A stretch of DNA of 28,784 nt from an uncultured Oscillospiraceae bacterium (GTDB lineage Bacteria > Bacillota > Clostridia > Oscillospirales > Oscillospiraceae), in contig CAJUFJ010000048.1 of NCBI GenBank assembly GCA_910585815.1, positions 1 to 28,784 of the forward strand. Direction: 5' to 3'. A model generated the notes under the pieces. The model had not been told where the DNA came from, did not search any database, and saw only the letters and a program-made list of their open reading frames with translations. Positions 22,424 to 28,428 of the stretch are shown here, piece after piece. Both the position numbers and the translations under genes were made by a program. The number at the start of each line of letters is the position of its first letter. The first letter of the stretch is position 1.

Positions 22424-22933
22424 ATGATTCAGATTTTAGCCGTTTTGATTGACCTTCTGCCTCTTGTCATCATTGTGGTTGGCATTGTTTTAATGGTCAG
22501 CTTTCTGCGCGGCTGGTACGCGAGCCAGCATAACCGTCAGGCACAGGCAGAAGAACAGCGCCAGCGCCACGGCGGACAGGCTGTGCTGGAATGGAGCGGC
22601 CCCATGGCTCAGGGGGCCCCCGACCAGGAATTTGGGGAGCTCATTGTAGAAATCCCCAAAAAATCCGGGGGCGCTGGGGCGAAGTTCTACCTGCGAGGCC
22701 TGGTATTGAACGGGAAGCGTATATCCTACGAAAATTTGAAGGATGTTGTGTACTACCCCGGAAAGCCTGGCAAAGCCTATACCATGAAGCAGAAAATACG
22801 CAACTCCGCTGTGATGTGGCTGTACCGCAAGAAGGGGTCCACCCTCAGCATCCGGGATTTCACTTACCAGTTTGACGATGACACCATGAAGGCCATCCAG
22901 TTTGGACTCGGCTTCCGGCCAGCCGCTTCCTGA
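22424..22933 (+). CDS. Single-pass membrane protein of unknown function
   Basis: The start is the ATG at 22424, with GGGAGG 7-8 bases upstream; the frame is open further left but there it crosses two terminators and the small RNA. The 169-residue product begins MIQILAVLIDLLPLVIIVVG, one membrane helix to about residue 28, then a polar helix rich in Gln and Arg and a beta-rich soluble domain (VLEWSGPMAQ, ELIVEIPKKSGG, FYLRGLVLNGKRISYENLKD) ending in Asp- and Phe-rich sequence. I recognise no family. The soluble part may be a small sensor or PH-like domain; that is only an impression. A strong terminator follows. Confidence 0.8.
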   Translation: MIQILAVLIDLLPLVIIVVGIVLMVSFLRGWYASQHNRQAQAEEQRQRHGGQAVLEWSGPMAQGAPDQEFGELIVEIPKKSGGAGAKFYLRGLVLNGKRISYENLKDVVYYPGKPGKAYTMKQKIRNSAVMWLYRKKGSTLSIRDFTYQFDDDTMKAIQFGLGFRPAAS

Positions 22934-22939
22934 CAATAG

Positions 22940-22977
22940 AGCGAGGCTCCCCAGCTGAGGAGCCTCGCTTTAGTTTG
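22940..22977 (+). terminator. Intrinsic terminator of the 22424-22933 gene
   Basis: AGCGAGGCTCC (22940-22950) pairs perfectly with GGAGCCTCGCT (22959-22969) with an 8-base loop, followed by TTAGTTT. Confidence 0.85.
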
Positions 22978-23053
22978 TCGAAAAACTTTCTACCGTTCTC
23001 TAAGGCTCCCTCTTTGAGGGAGCTGTCGCCGCCGAAGGCGGTGACTGAGGGAG
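22976..23053. repeat. 78-bp repeat unit shared with 28346-28421
   Basis: This stretch (TGTCGAAAAACT.TCTACCG then the GGCTCCCTCTTTGAGGGAG end) recurs at 28346-28421 with a 2-base indel and a single substitution. It contains the left arm of the element at 23004-23137 plus 28 bases of flank, so the repeated unit is longer than the inverted-repeat arm. Confidence 0.85.
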
Positions 23054-23137
23054 TAAAACAACGAATCTATATCACTTTTTTCTTCAAAACTCCCCCCGTC
23101 ACGGCTCCACCGTGCCACCCCCCTCTTAAGAGGGGGC
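23004..23137. mobile_element. MITE-like element with long terminal inverted arms
   Basis: The left arm (23004-23053: GGCTCCCTCTTTGAGGGAG, then GTCGCCGCCGAAGGCGGTGA, then GAGGGAG) and the right arm (23090-23137), read inverted (GCCCCCTCTTAAGAGGGGGG, then GTGGCACGGTGGAGCCGTGA, then GGGGGAG), have the same order: palindrome, second palindrome, GTGAC, G-rich end. Primary sequence differs but the hairpin pattern is kept. The 36-base centre is AT-rich and non-coding. Confidence 0.7.
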
Positions 23138-23177
23138 TTTTTTGACAGTCTGCACCAGCTTTGACGGTGGCTTTTTA

Positions 23178-23978
23178 TCATCTGCGCCCCTGCCGGGGCT
23201 CCGGCTTCCGCAGAATCCCGATTCTGGCGGCGTGGGGGGCGACCTCGGCCCAGGGGGCCAGAAAGGTGCGGATGCCCAGCTCCCGGGCCACCTCCACCTT
23301 GTGCCGCAGGGTGTCGCCGTCGTCAAAGAGGACGAAGTGGGCCCCATTGTCCCGGCTCATGTAGGTAAAATACCGGGCGCACAGGTCGCCGGAGAAGAAG
23401 ATGGAGGGGGCCAGCCGCTGTTTCAGCTGTTCCAGCTCCTCCTCGGTAAGGGGCTGGCCGCTGCCGGTGGGGGAGGGGAGGAAGAAGTCCTCCCGCCGCT
23501 TTTCCAGGGCCAGAACGGTGCGGCTCTCTCCGAACCGTTCCAGGGCCTCCTCCAGCCGCCGCCGGAGGGAACCCCCGGACAGGGCGGAGGGGATCATCAC
23601 CCGGGCGTGGGGGGCGTGGGGGCCGTACCGCTCGGTGACATACAGCGCCCAGCCCTGGCGGGCAAAGGCTTCATCCAGCGCCCCGGCGATCTGCTCCAGC
23701 GGGGGCAGGCGGTTTTCAAAGTCCAGAACGGCCCCGGAGAAGCCCCGGGCCTGGCACTCCCGTATCATCTCCTGGCACAGCGGGCCGGTGGACCCCAGCC
23801 CGTCAAAATCGTGGTCGTCCACCACCATCAGCCCGCCCCTGGGGGCGGTGCTGCCCGCCCGGAACAGGTGGGGCCCCGGCCCCAGCCGGTAGGCCAGATG
23901 GGCGGGGGTGGCCTGCCAGCCCCGTAGGGCGGGCAGCTGCTGGGGCGGAAGGGTAATAATAAAGGTATCCTGCGGCAT
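23178..23978 (-). CDS. TIM-barrel-like hypothetical protein with GH18-like motif
   Basis: The 266-residue protein (AAGGGGGA before the ATG at 23978) has alternating hydrophobic strands and helices like a (beta/alpha)8 barrel. GFSGAVLDFENR near residue 80 resembles the D-x-x-D-x-D/E strand-4 motif of GH18 chitinase-like proteins, and GLMVVDDHDFDGLG lies on an earlier strand. No signal peptide is seen, so it would act in the cytoplasm or spore. The family is related to, but not clearly within, the spore-associated YaaH/SleL-type glycosidases; catalytic function is not established. The gene is divergent from the yqeG operon and ends close to the MITE-like element. Confidence 0.6.
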   Translation of the reverse strand: MPQDTFIITLPPQQLPALRGWQATPAHLAYRLGPGPHLFRAGSTAPRGGLMVVDDHDFDGLGSTGPLCQEMIRECQARGFSGAVLDFENRLPPLEQIAGALDEAFARQGWALYVTERYGPHAPHARVMIPSALSGGSLRRRLEEALERFGESRTVLALEKRREDFFLPSPTGSGQPLTEEELEQLKQRLAPSIFFSGDLCARYFTYMSRDNGAHFVLFDDGDTLRHKVEVARELGIRTFLAPWAEVAPHAARIGILRKPEPRQGRR

Positions 23979-23990
23979 GGGAGTTCCCCC

Positions 23991-24019
23991 TTGTCCAAAA
24001 TTTCAACCTGTGATATACT
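23991..24019 (+). promoter_or_regulatory. Promoter of the yqeG operon
   Basis: TTGTCC (23991-23996) and TATACT (24014-24019) are 17 bases apart, about 40 bases before the start codon at 24060. Confidence 0.6.
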
Positions 24020-24059
24020 ACGCTGTACACACTATGAAATTTGACAAGGGGTTAGAACC

Positions 24060-24566
24060 ATGTCCTTATCACCCATACCCCGGGGCGTTTATCCCTCGGT
24101 GACCCATATCTCCCCCCAGGCCCTGGCCGCCAGGGGCATCCGCCTGGTGCTGGCCGACCTGGACAACACCCTGGTCCCTTACAAGGTGACGGAGCCTCCG
24201 GCCCATGTGGCGGCCTGGAAGGAGGCCCTGGCGGCAGAGGGGATATCCCTGTTCCTGCTGTCCAACAGCCGCAAGCCGGGCCGGGCCCAGAAATTTGCCG
24301 AGCAGCTGGGCATCCCCTACCAGGGCCACTCGGGCAAGCCCAAGAAGGCAGGCTATCTCCGGGCCATGGAGCGCATGGGCTGTAAGCCCGGGGAGACGGT
24401 CATGGTGGGCGACCAGATCTTCACCGACACCCTGGGGGCCAACAACGCCGGGGTGACCCCCCTGCTGGTGCAGCCCATCCGCCTGGCGGGCAACCCGGGC
24501 CGTTACATCCGCTACGCGGTAGAAACCCCCTTTCGCCTGCTGGGAGAGAGGAGGCCCTTCCTGTGA
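24060..24566 (+). CDS. yqeG: YqeG family HAD IIIA-type phosphatase
   Basis: The 168-residue protein starts MSLSPIPRGVYPSVTHISPQ and carries the HAD motifs: DLDNT (Asp33, Asp35), SNSRK (motif II), a Lys in GKPKKAGY and the acidic motif IV in MVGDQIFTD. YqeG members are usually encoded in Bacillota near yqeH and shikimate genes; related enzymes include phosphatidylglycerophosphate phosphatase (the plant and cyanobacterial homologue acts on PGP), so a role in membrane phospholipid synthesis is possible but unproven here. Its stop overlaps the start of the endonuclease IV gene (GTGA), so the two are co-translated. AAGGGG lies upstream of the ATG. Confidence 0.92.
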   Translation: MSLSPIPRGVYPSVTHISPQALAARGIRLVLADLDNTLVPYKVTEPPAHVAAWKEALAAEGISLFLLSNSRKPGRAQKFAEQLGIPYQGHSGKPKKAGYLRAMERMGCKPGETVMVGDQIFTDTLGANNAGVTPLLVQPIRLAGNPGRYIRYAVETPFRLLGERRPFL

Positions 24567-25417
24567 GCGCGAAATTCGGTCCCGCGGGCAATTCCGAGAG
24601 TTTTTCCAAGGCCCACAAGTCCTCCCTTGCCGCCCCCCGGTGGATTGCCGACTTCGGCCTGGACTGCTACGAGTACCAGTGCGGCAAGGGTGTCCACGTG
24701 GGAAAGGAGACCGCCGTCAAAATCGGGGAAAACGCCCGGGCGGTGGGGATAACCCTGTCCCTCCACGCCCCCTACTTCATCAACCTGGCCAACCCGGACC
24801 GGGACGCCCTCCAAAAGACCATCGGCTATATCACCGCCGGCTGTCAGGTGGCGGACTGGATGGGGGCGAGGCGGGTGGTCATCCACTCCGGGGCGCTGAT
24901 GGGGCGCGAGCGCCGGGAGGCGCTGGACATTGCGAAAAAATCCCTGACCGAGGTCATTTCCGCCTGTGAGGACCAGGGCTTTTCCCACATCACCCTGTGC
25001 CCCGAGACCATGGGCAAGTTGGGTCAGCTGGGCGACCTGGAGGAGGTGCTGGAGCTGTGCACCCTGGACGGGCGTCTGGTGCCCTGCATCGACTTCGGCC
25101 ATCTCTACGCCCGTTCGTTAGGCGCGGACGACGGGGAAGCGGCCTTTTCCCGTATGCTGGACCGGGTGGCGGAGGTCCTGGGCCCCGACCGGGCCAGTAC
25201 CTTTCACAGCCACTTCTCCCACATCGAGTTCACCCCCAAGGGCGGTGAAAAGTGCCACCGCACCTTCGACGACGACGGCGGCTACGGCCCAAGCTGGCCC
25301 CCTCTGGCGGCGGAGATCGCCCGCCGGGGCTGGTCCCCCACCTTCATCTGCGAATCCGCCGGCACCCAGGCGGAGGATGCCCTCACCATGAAGGAAACTT
25401 ACCAGAGATTGTTGTGA
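24563..25417 (+). CDS. AP endonuclease family 2 / endonuclease IV homologue
   Basis: The 284-residue protein begins with GTG at 24563, overlapping the yqeG stop by 4 bases. It is a TIM-barrel metal enzyme with the endonuclease IV ligands in order: His68 in LSLHAPYFINLANP, His108 in VVIHSGAL, Glu148 in LCPETMGK, Asp177 and His180 in IDFGHLYAR, His215/217 in FHSHFSH and Glu264 in ICESAG. Endonuclease IV cuts DNA on the 5' side of abasic sites. The ligand set is complete. Coupling with yqeG is unusual and has no obvious mechanistic meaning. The 70-residue membrane protein follows after 23 bases. Confidence 0.93.
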   Translation: MSAKFGPAGNSESFSKAHKSSLAAPRWIADFGLDCYEYQCGKGVHVGKETAVKIGENARAVGITLSLHAPYFINLANPDRDALQKTIGYITAGCQVADWMGARRVVIHSGALMGRERREALDIAKKSLTEVISACEDQGFSHITLCPETMGKLGQLGDLEEVLELCTLDGRLVPCIDFGHLYARSLGADDGEAAFSRMLDRVAEVLGPDRASTFHSHFSHIEFTPKGGEKCHRTFDDDGGYGPSWPPLAAEIARRGWSPTFICESAGTQAEDALTMKETYQRLL

Positions 25418-25440
25418 GGCTGGAAGGCGAGGAGACCACT

Positions 25441-25653
25441 GTGAATATAGAAGGGATTTTGATTGGTCTGCTGTGCATCGGCGGCGGAATATATGTACTG
25501 GTCTGCCCGGAAAGGGTTTGGAAAATTGTGCTGTATCCGCGTCTGCACCAGTGGCCCGACAGGGAGCCGTTTTCCTGGGAACTGCTTATGACAAGACTGG
25601 TTGGCGGGGCCTTGACCCTGTTTGGGCTGTTGGCCTGCTTTGGATATCTTTAG
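25441..25653 (+). CDS. 70-residue two-helix membrane protein
   Basis: The start is GTG at 25441 with GAGGAG 6 bases upstream. The product begins MNIEGILIGLLCIGGGIYVL, a membrane helix, followed by a polar loop (CPERVWKIVLYPRLHQWPDR) and a second helix (TRLVGGALTLFGLLACFGYL). This shape, two helices with an Arg-rich motif and a conserved Gly-Gly turn, resembles the small DUF6199-type proteins of Bacillota; the name is from memory. It is the last gene of the yqeG transcript and is followed by a hairpin repeat. Confidence 0.72.
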   Translation: MNIEGILIGLLCIGGGIYVLVCPERVWKIVLYPRLHQWPDREPFSWELLMTRLVGGALTLFGLLACFGYL

Positions 25654-25681
25654 ACGTCCAAATTACGCTGCAACGGCCGCC

Positions 25682-25806
25682 TGTAGGGCAAGGGCTCTGC
25701 CCTTGCCTGGGTTAGGTTACCGCCTCTGTCAGGGAGGCAAGGGCAGCGGCTCAGGCCGGCCTCTCTTGGCCCTCCGGGCCAATTCACCTTCAGCCCATGC
25801 CCTACA
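25682..25806. repeat. TGTAGGG-family repeat, long and diverged centre
   Basis: The ends TGTAGGGCA (25682) and TGCCCTACA (ending 25806) are inverted, and the left half repeats GGCAAGGG-loop-CCCTTGCC as in 20547-20622. The centre contains other GC-rich palindromes (GGCCGGCC, GGCCCTCCGGGCC). It fills most of the gap before the M24 peptidase gene. Confidence 0.75.
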
Positions 25807-25842
25807 CGACGGGAAGCATCTATTGAAAGAGGGAAATCATCC

Positions 25843-26907
25843 ATGAACCACATAACAAAAATCGCCGCCCAGCTGCCGGAGTACGGCCTGGACGCCATGC
25901 TGATCACCAGCGAGTCCGGGGAGCGGTACGCCCTGGGCTTCCACGGGGAGGGCCTGCTGCTGGTGACCCGGGACGGGGCCCGATACTCCACCGACGGCCG
26001 CTACATCGAGGCCGCCCGGGAGCAGGTGGAGGGGGCGGAGGTCCTGCTTGCCGCCCCGGACAGGGGCCACATGGCCCTGGCCAAGGAGTATATAGAGGCC
26101 AAGGGCCTGCACAACATCGGCTTTGAGAGCGGCGCCATGACGGTGGACGCCCACCGGAAGTACGAGCAGGAGCTGCCCGGCATCCTCACCCCGGCCCAGA
26201 AGCTGCTGGACGACCTGCGCGCCTCCAAGGACGAGGGGGAGCTGGTCCTCATGCGCCGGGCCCAGGCCATCACTGACGAGGCCTTCAAGGCCATTTTAAA
26301 CTTCATCCGTCCCGGCATGACCGAGCGGGAGATCGCCGCCCGGCTTGTCTACGAGCTGATGAGCCGCGGGGGAGAGAAGGTGTCCTTCGACCCCATCGTG
26401 GCCGCCGGCCCCAATGGCTCCCGGCCCCACGCCGTCCCCGGCGACCAGGTGGTGGATGCGGGCATGTTCATCACCATGGACTTCGGCTGCAAGGTGGAGG
26501 GCTACTGCTCCGACATGACCCGCACCGTAGCCCTGGGCCACCCCACCGAGGAGATGGAGGAGGTCTACGCCGCCGTCCTGGCCGCCCAGAAGGCGGGCAT
26601 CAACGCCGCCCGTGCGGGGGTCACCGGCCAGGAGATCGACGAGGCGGCCCGCCGTGTCCTCCGGGAGGCGGGCTATGGGGAGTACTTCTCCCACAGCTTC
26701 GGCCACTCCCTGGGGGTGGACATCCACGAATCCCCCAACGCCAGTTCCAAAGAGAAGCGCCCCATGCCCGCGGGGGCGGTCATCTCCGCCGAGCCGGGGG
26801 TCTATATCCCGGGGAAATTCGGCGTGCGCATCGAGGACGTGCTCATCCTCAACGAGACCGGCTGCGAAAACATCACCCGTTCCCCCAAGGACCTGATCGT
26901 GTTATGA
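25843..26907 (+). CDS. M24 family Xaa-Pro peptidase (PepP/PepQ type)
   Basis: The 354-residue protein has a creatinase-like N-terminal domain (1-125) and a pita-bread catalytic domain. The five metal ligands are present: Asp213 in TMDFGCKVEGY, Asp224 in CSDMTRT, His288 in SFGHSLGVDIHE, Glu317 in AEPGVYIPG and Glu331 in VRIEDVL. It would remove N-terminal residues before Pro, or split Xaa-Pro dipeptides, in the cytoplasm; PepP and PepQ cannot be told apart safely by eye. The length (about 355) is the common bacterial short form. AGAGGG lies about 10 bases before the ATG. The gene stands between two hairpin repeats. Confidence 0.95.
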   Translation: MNHITKIAAQLPEYGLDAMLITSESGERYALGFHGEGLLLVTRDGARYSTDGRYIEAAREQVEGAEVLLAAPDRGHMALAKEYIEAKGLHNIGFESGAMTVDAHRKYEQELPGILTPAQKLLDDLRASKDEGELVLMRRAQAITDEAFKAILNFIRPGMTEREIAARLVYELMSRGGEKVSFDPIVAAGPNGSRPHAVPGDQVVDAGMFITMDFGCKVEGYCSDMTRTVALGHPTEEMEEVYAAVLAAQKAGINAARAGVTGQEIDEAARRVLREAGYGEYFSHSFGHSLGVDIHESPNASSKEKRPMPAGAVISAEPGVYIPGKFGVRIEDVLILNETGCENITRSPKDLIVL

Positions 26908-26916
26908 TTGCGGGAT

Positions 26917-26989
26917 TGTAGGGGCGCACATTGTGCGCCCGCATGAACCGGACCCGAAATACAGCGGGCGGACAATGTCCGCCCCTACA
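26917..26989. repeat. TGTAGGG-family hairpin repeat with compensatory changes
   Basis: The arm TGTAGGGGCGCACATTGTGC plus GCCC at 26917-26940 and the inverse of 26966-26989 differ at two positions. Both differences are C-G swaps inside the internal palindrome (GGCGCACATTGTGCGCC against GGCGGACATTGTCCGCC), so each hairpin is kept. It lies between the M24 peptidase and SLOG genes; 13 bases separate it from the GTG start. Confidence 0.85.
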
Positions 26990-27002
26990 CAGGGGGAGTA
27001 CT

Positions 27003-27518
27003 GTGGACAAAGAAAAAACCTGCTGCTTCACCGGCCACCGGCCCGACAAGCTGCCCTGGGGGGAGGACGAATCCGACCCCCGCTGCCTTCGTCTGAAGCG
27101 GGCCATCGCCCAGGCGGTGGAGGACGTCTATATCTCGGGCGTCCGCCATTTCATCACCGGCATGGCTCGGGGGTGCGACCTGTACTGTGCCGAGGCGGTG
27201 CTGGCCCTGCGGGAGGCGGAGGCGGGCATCACCCTGGAGTGCGCCCGCCCCTGCGAGACCCAGGCGGACAGCTGGCCGGCGGGGGAACAGGCCCGCTACC
27301 AAACCATCCTGGACCGCTGCAACTACGAGACCCTGGTCCAACACCACTACGACCGCTTCTGCATGCTCCGCCGCAACCGCTACATGGTGGACCGCTCCGG
27401 CCTGCTCATCGCCATTTACAACGGCGTCCCCAAGGGGGGCACCTTCCAGACCCTGGCCTACGCCATGCAGAAGGGCCTGACGGTCCACACCATCGACCTG
27501 GAGGATTTTTGCCAATGA
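27003..27518 (+). CDS. SLOG-domain DUF1273 (YpsA-like) protein
   Basis: The start is GTG at 27003 (AGGGGGAG 4-5 bases upstream); a longer frame crosses the repeat and is not used. The 171-residue protein starts MDKEKTCCFTGHRPDKLPWG and has the Rossmann-like SLOG features: FTGHRP at the first strand, FITGMARGCDLYCAEAVL, and the glycine-rich IYNGVPKGGTFQTLAYAM near the C-terminus. SLOG proteins bind nucleotide-like ligands; in YpsA of Bacillus a link to cell division has been reported. Its stop overlaps the queH start by 4 bases (ATGA), so the two are co-translated. A functional tie to queuosine is not known. Confidence 0.88.
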   Translation: MDKEKTCCFTGHRPDKLPWGEDESDPRCLRLKRAIAQAVEDVYISGVRHFITGMARGCDLYCAEAVLALREAEAGITLECARPCETQADSWPAGEQARYQTILDRCNYETLVQHHYDRFCMLRRNRYMVDRSGLLIAIYNGVPKGGTFQTLAYAMQKGLTVHTIDLEDFCQ

Positions 27519-28084
27519 ACACCCTCATGCACATCTGCTGCGCCCCCTGCGCCAACCGCCCCATCGCCCGGCTGCGGGAGGAGGGCGTCTGCGTCACCGG
27601 CTTCTGGTTCAACCCCAACATCCACCCCTACACCGAGTACCAGGCCCGGAAGCGCACCCTGGAGGAGTACTCCAAGGAGATCGGCATGAAGCTGGTCATC
27701 GGCGGGAGCTACGACCTGCGCCCCTTCATCACCGCCGTAGCCGGCGACATCGACGGCCGGTGCGCCTACTGCTACCGGGTGCGGATGGAGAAGACCGCCC
27801 AATACGCCGCCGAGAACGGCTACGACAGCTTCACCACCTCCCTGTTGATTTCCCCCTACCAGAACCACGAGGCCATCGCCGCCGCCGCCCGGGCGGCAGG
27901 GGAGCAGTACGGCGTGGCGTTCCTCTACCGGGACTTCCGCCCCCTGTTCCAGGAGGGCCAGCAGTTCGCCCGGGACCACGGCTTTTACATGCAGAAATAC
28001 TGCGGCTGCATTTTCAGCGAGGAGGACCGCTACATGGCCGCCAAGCGGAAGAAAAAGGCCCACACACAACAAAAGCACCCCTGA
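27515..28084 (+). CDS. queH: Epoxyqueuosine reductase QueH
   Basis: The 189-residue protein is the QueH (DUF208) enzyme that reduces epoxyqueuosine to queuosine in tRNA, the cobalamin-independent alternative to QueG. The diagnostic cysteines are in place: Cys8-Cys9 in HICCAPC, Cys83 and Cys86 in GRCAYCYRVR (iron-sulfur and metal site) and the Cys163-x-Cys165 pair near the C-terminus in KYCGCIFSEE. The basic tail KRKKKAHTQQKHP may contact tRNA. The stop codon lies in the loop of a terminator-type hairpin. Queuosine synthesis genes queCDEF or tgt are not in the window. It follows the SLOG gene by a 4-base overlap. Confidence 0.96.
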   Translation: MNTLMHICCAPCANRPIARLREEGVCVTGFWFNPNIHPYTEYQARKRTLEEYSKEIGMKLVIGGSYDLRPFITAVAGDIDGRCAYCYRVRMEKTAQYAAENGYDSFTTSLLISPYQNHEAIAAAARAAGEQYGVAFLYRDFRPLFQEGQQFARDHGFYMQKYCGCIFSEEDRYMAAKRKKKAHTQQKHP

Positions 28085-28096
28085 TGGGGTGCTTTT
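28071..28096 (+). terminator. Terminator overlapping the queH stop codon
   Basis: AAAAGCACCCC (28071-28081) and GGGGTGCTTTT (28086-28096) form a perfect 11-bp stem with loop TGAT; the TGA of queH is in the loop. The last T bases are part of the stem. The same hairpin recurs at 28312-28337. Confidence 0.75.
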
Positions 28097-28140
28097 GCGC
28101 AGCTTGTCAAAGAAGTAGCAGCGAGACAGAGGGCGCAAAA

Positions 28141-28299
28141 AGCCTCCTTTTGAAAGGAGGTGCCCCAGTGCGCACACTGGGGCGGAGGATTGCGTTTTGC
28201 GAAGCAAAACATACGAAGTAAACAAAGATTAGGATTATTTCATACATTTTGCCTTCGGCAAAATACAATCCTCAGTCAGCCTGCGGGGGCGGTTTTTTT
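28141..28299. repeat. Cluster of hairpins, probable MITE-like element
   Basis: The 344-base gap 28085-28428 contains no gene. From 28141: GCCTCCTTTTGAAAGGAGG, then GCCCCAGTG-CGCA-CACTGGGGC and GGAGGATTG, the same order of parts as the GGCTCCC-type end. Further on are GTTTTGC-GAA-GCAAAAC (about 28194-28210) and ATTTTGCC-TTC-GGCAAAAT (about 28246-28264), then CAATCCTCAGTCAGCCTGCG (28266), the usual inverse end, then a T tract. Copy identity with other elements cannot be checked here. Confidence 0.6.
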
Positions 28300-28308
28300 G
28301 ATAGTTTA

Positions 28309-28349
28309 AACAAAAGCACCCCTGATGGGGTGCTTTTGCTCAGCTTGTC
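28309..28349. repeat. 41-bp direct repeat of the queH end
   Basis: Bases 28309-28349 equal 28068-28108 except for one position (G/T). Both contain the AAAAGCACCCC hairpin and continue into CAGCTTGTC. They bracket the hairpin cluster at 28141-28299. Confidence 0.85.
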
Positions 28350-28421
28350 GAAAAACTCTCTACCGTTCTAAGGCTCCCTCTTTGAGGGAGCTGTCGCCGC
28401 CGAAGGCGGTGACTGAGGGAG
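28346..28421. repeat. 76-bp repeat unit shared with 22976-23053
   Basis: It runs from TGTCGAAAAACTCTCTACCG through GGCTCCCTCTTTGAGGGAG and GCCGCCGAAGGCGG to GACTGAGGGAG, ending 7 bases before the rplT stop codon. Read toward rplT its hairpins could end that transcript. Only one arm is present here, unlike at 23004-23137. Confidence 0.85.
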
Positions 28422-28428
28422 TTCATAT

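Noticed and set aside
26931..27002. N-terminal extension of the SLOG gene to 26931
   Set aside because: It would be encoded by the hairpin repeat 26917-26989; GTG at 27003 has a ribosome site and leads straight into the family start.
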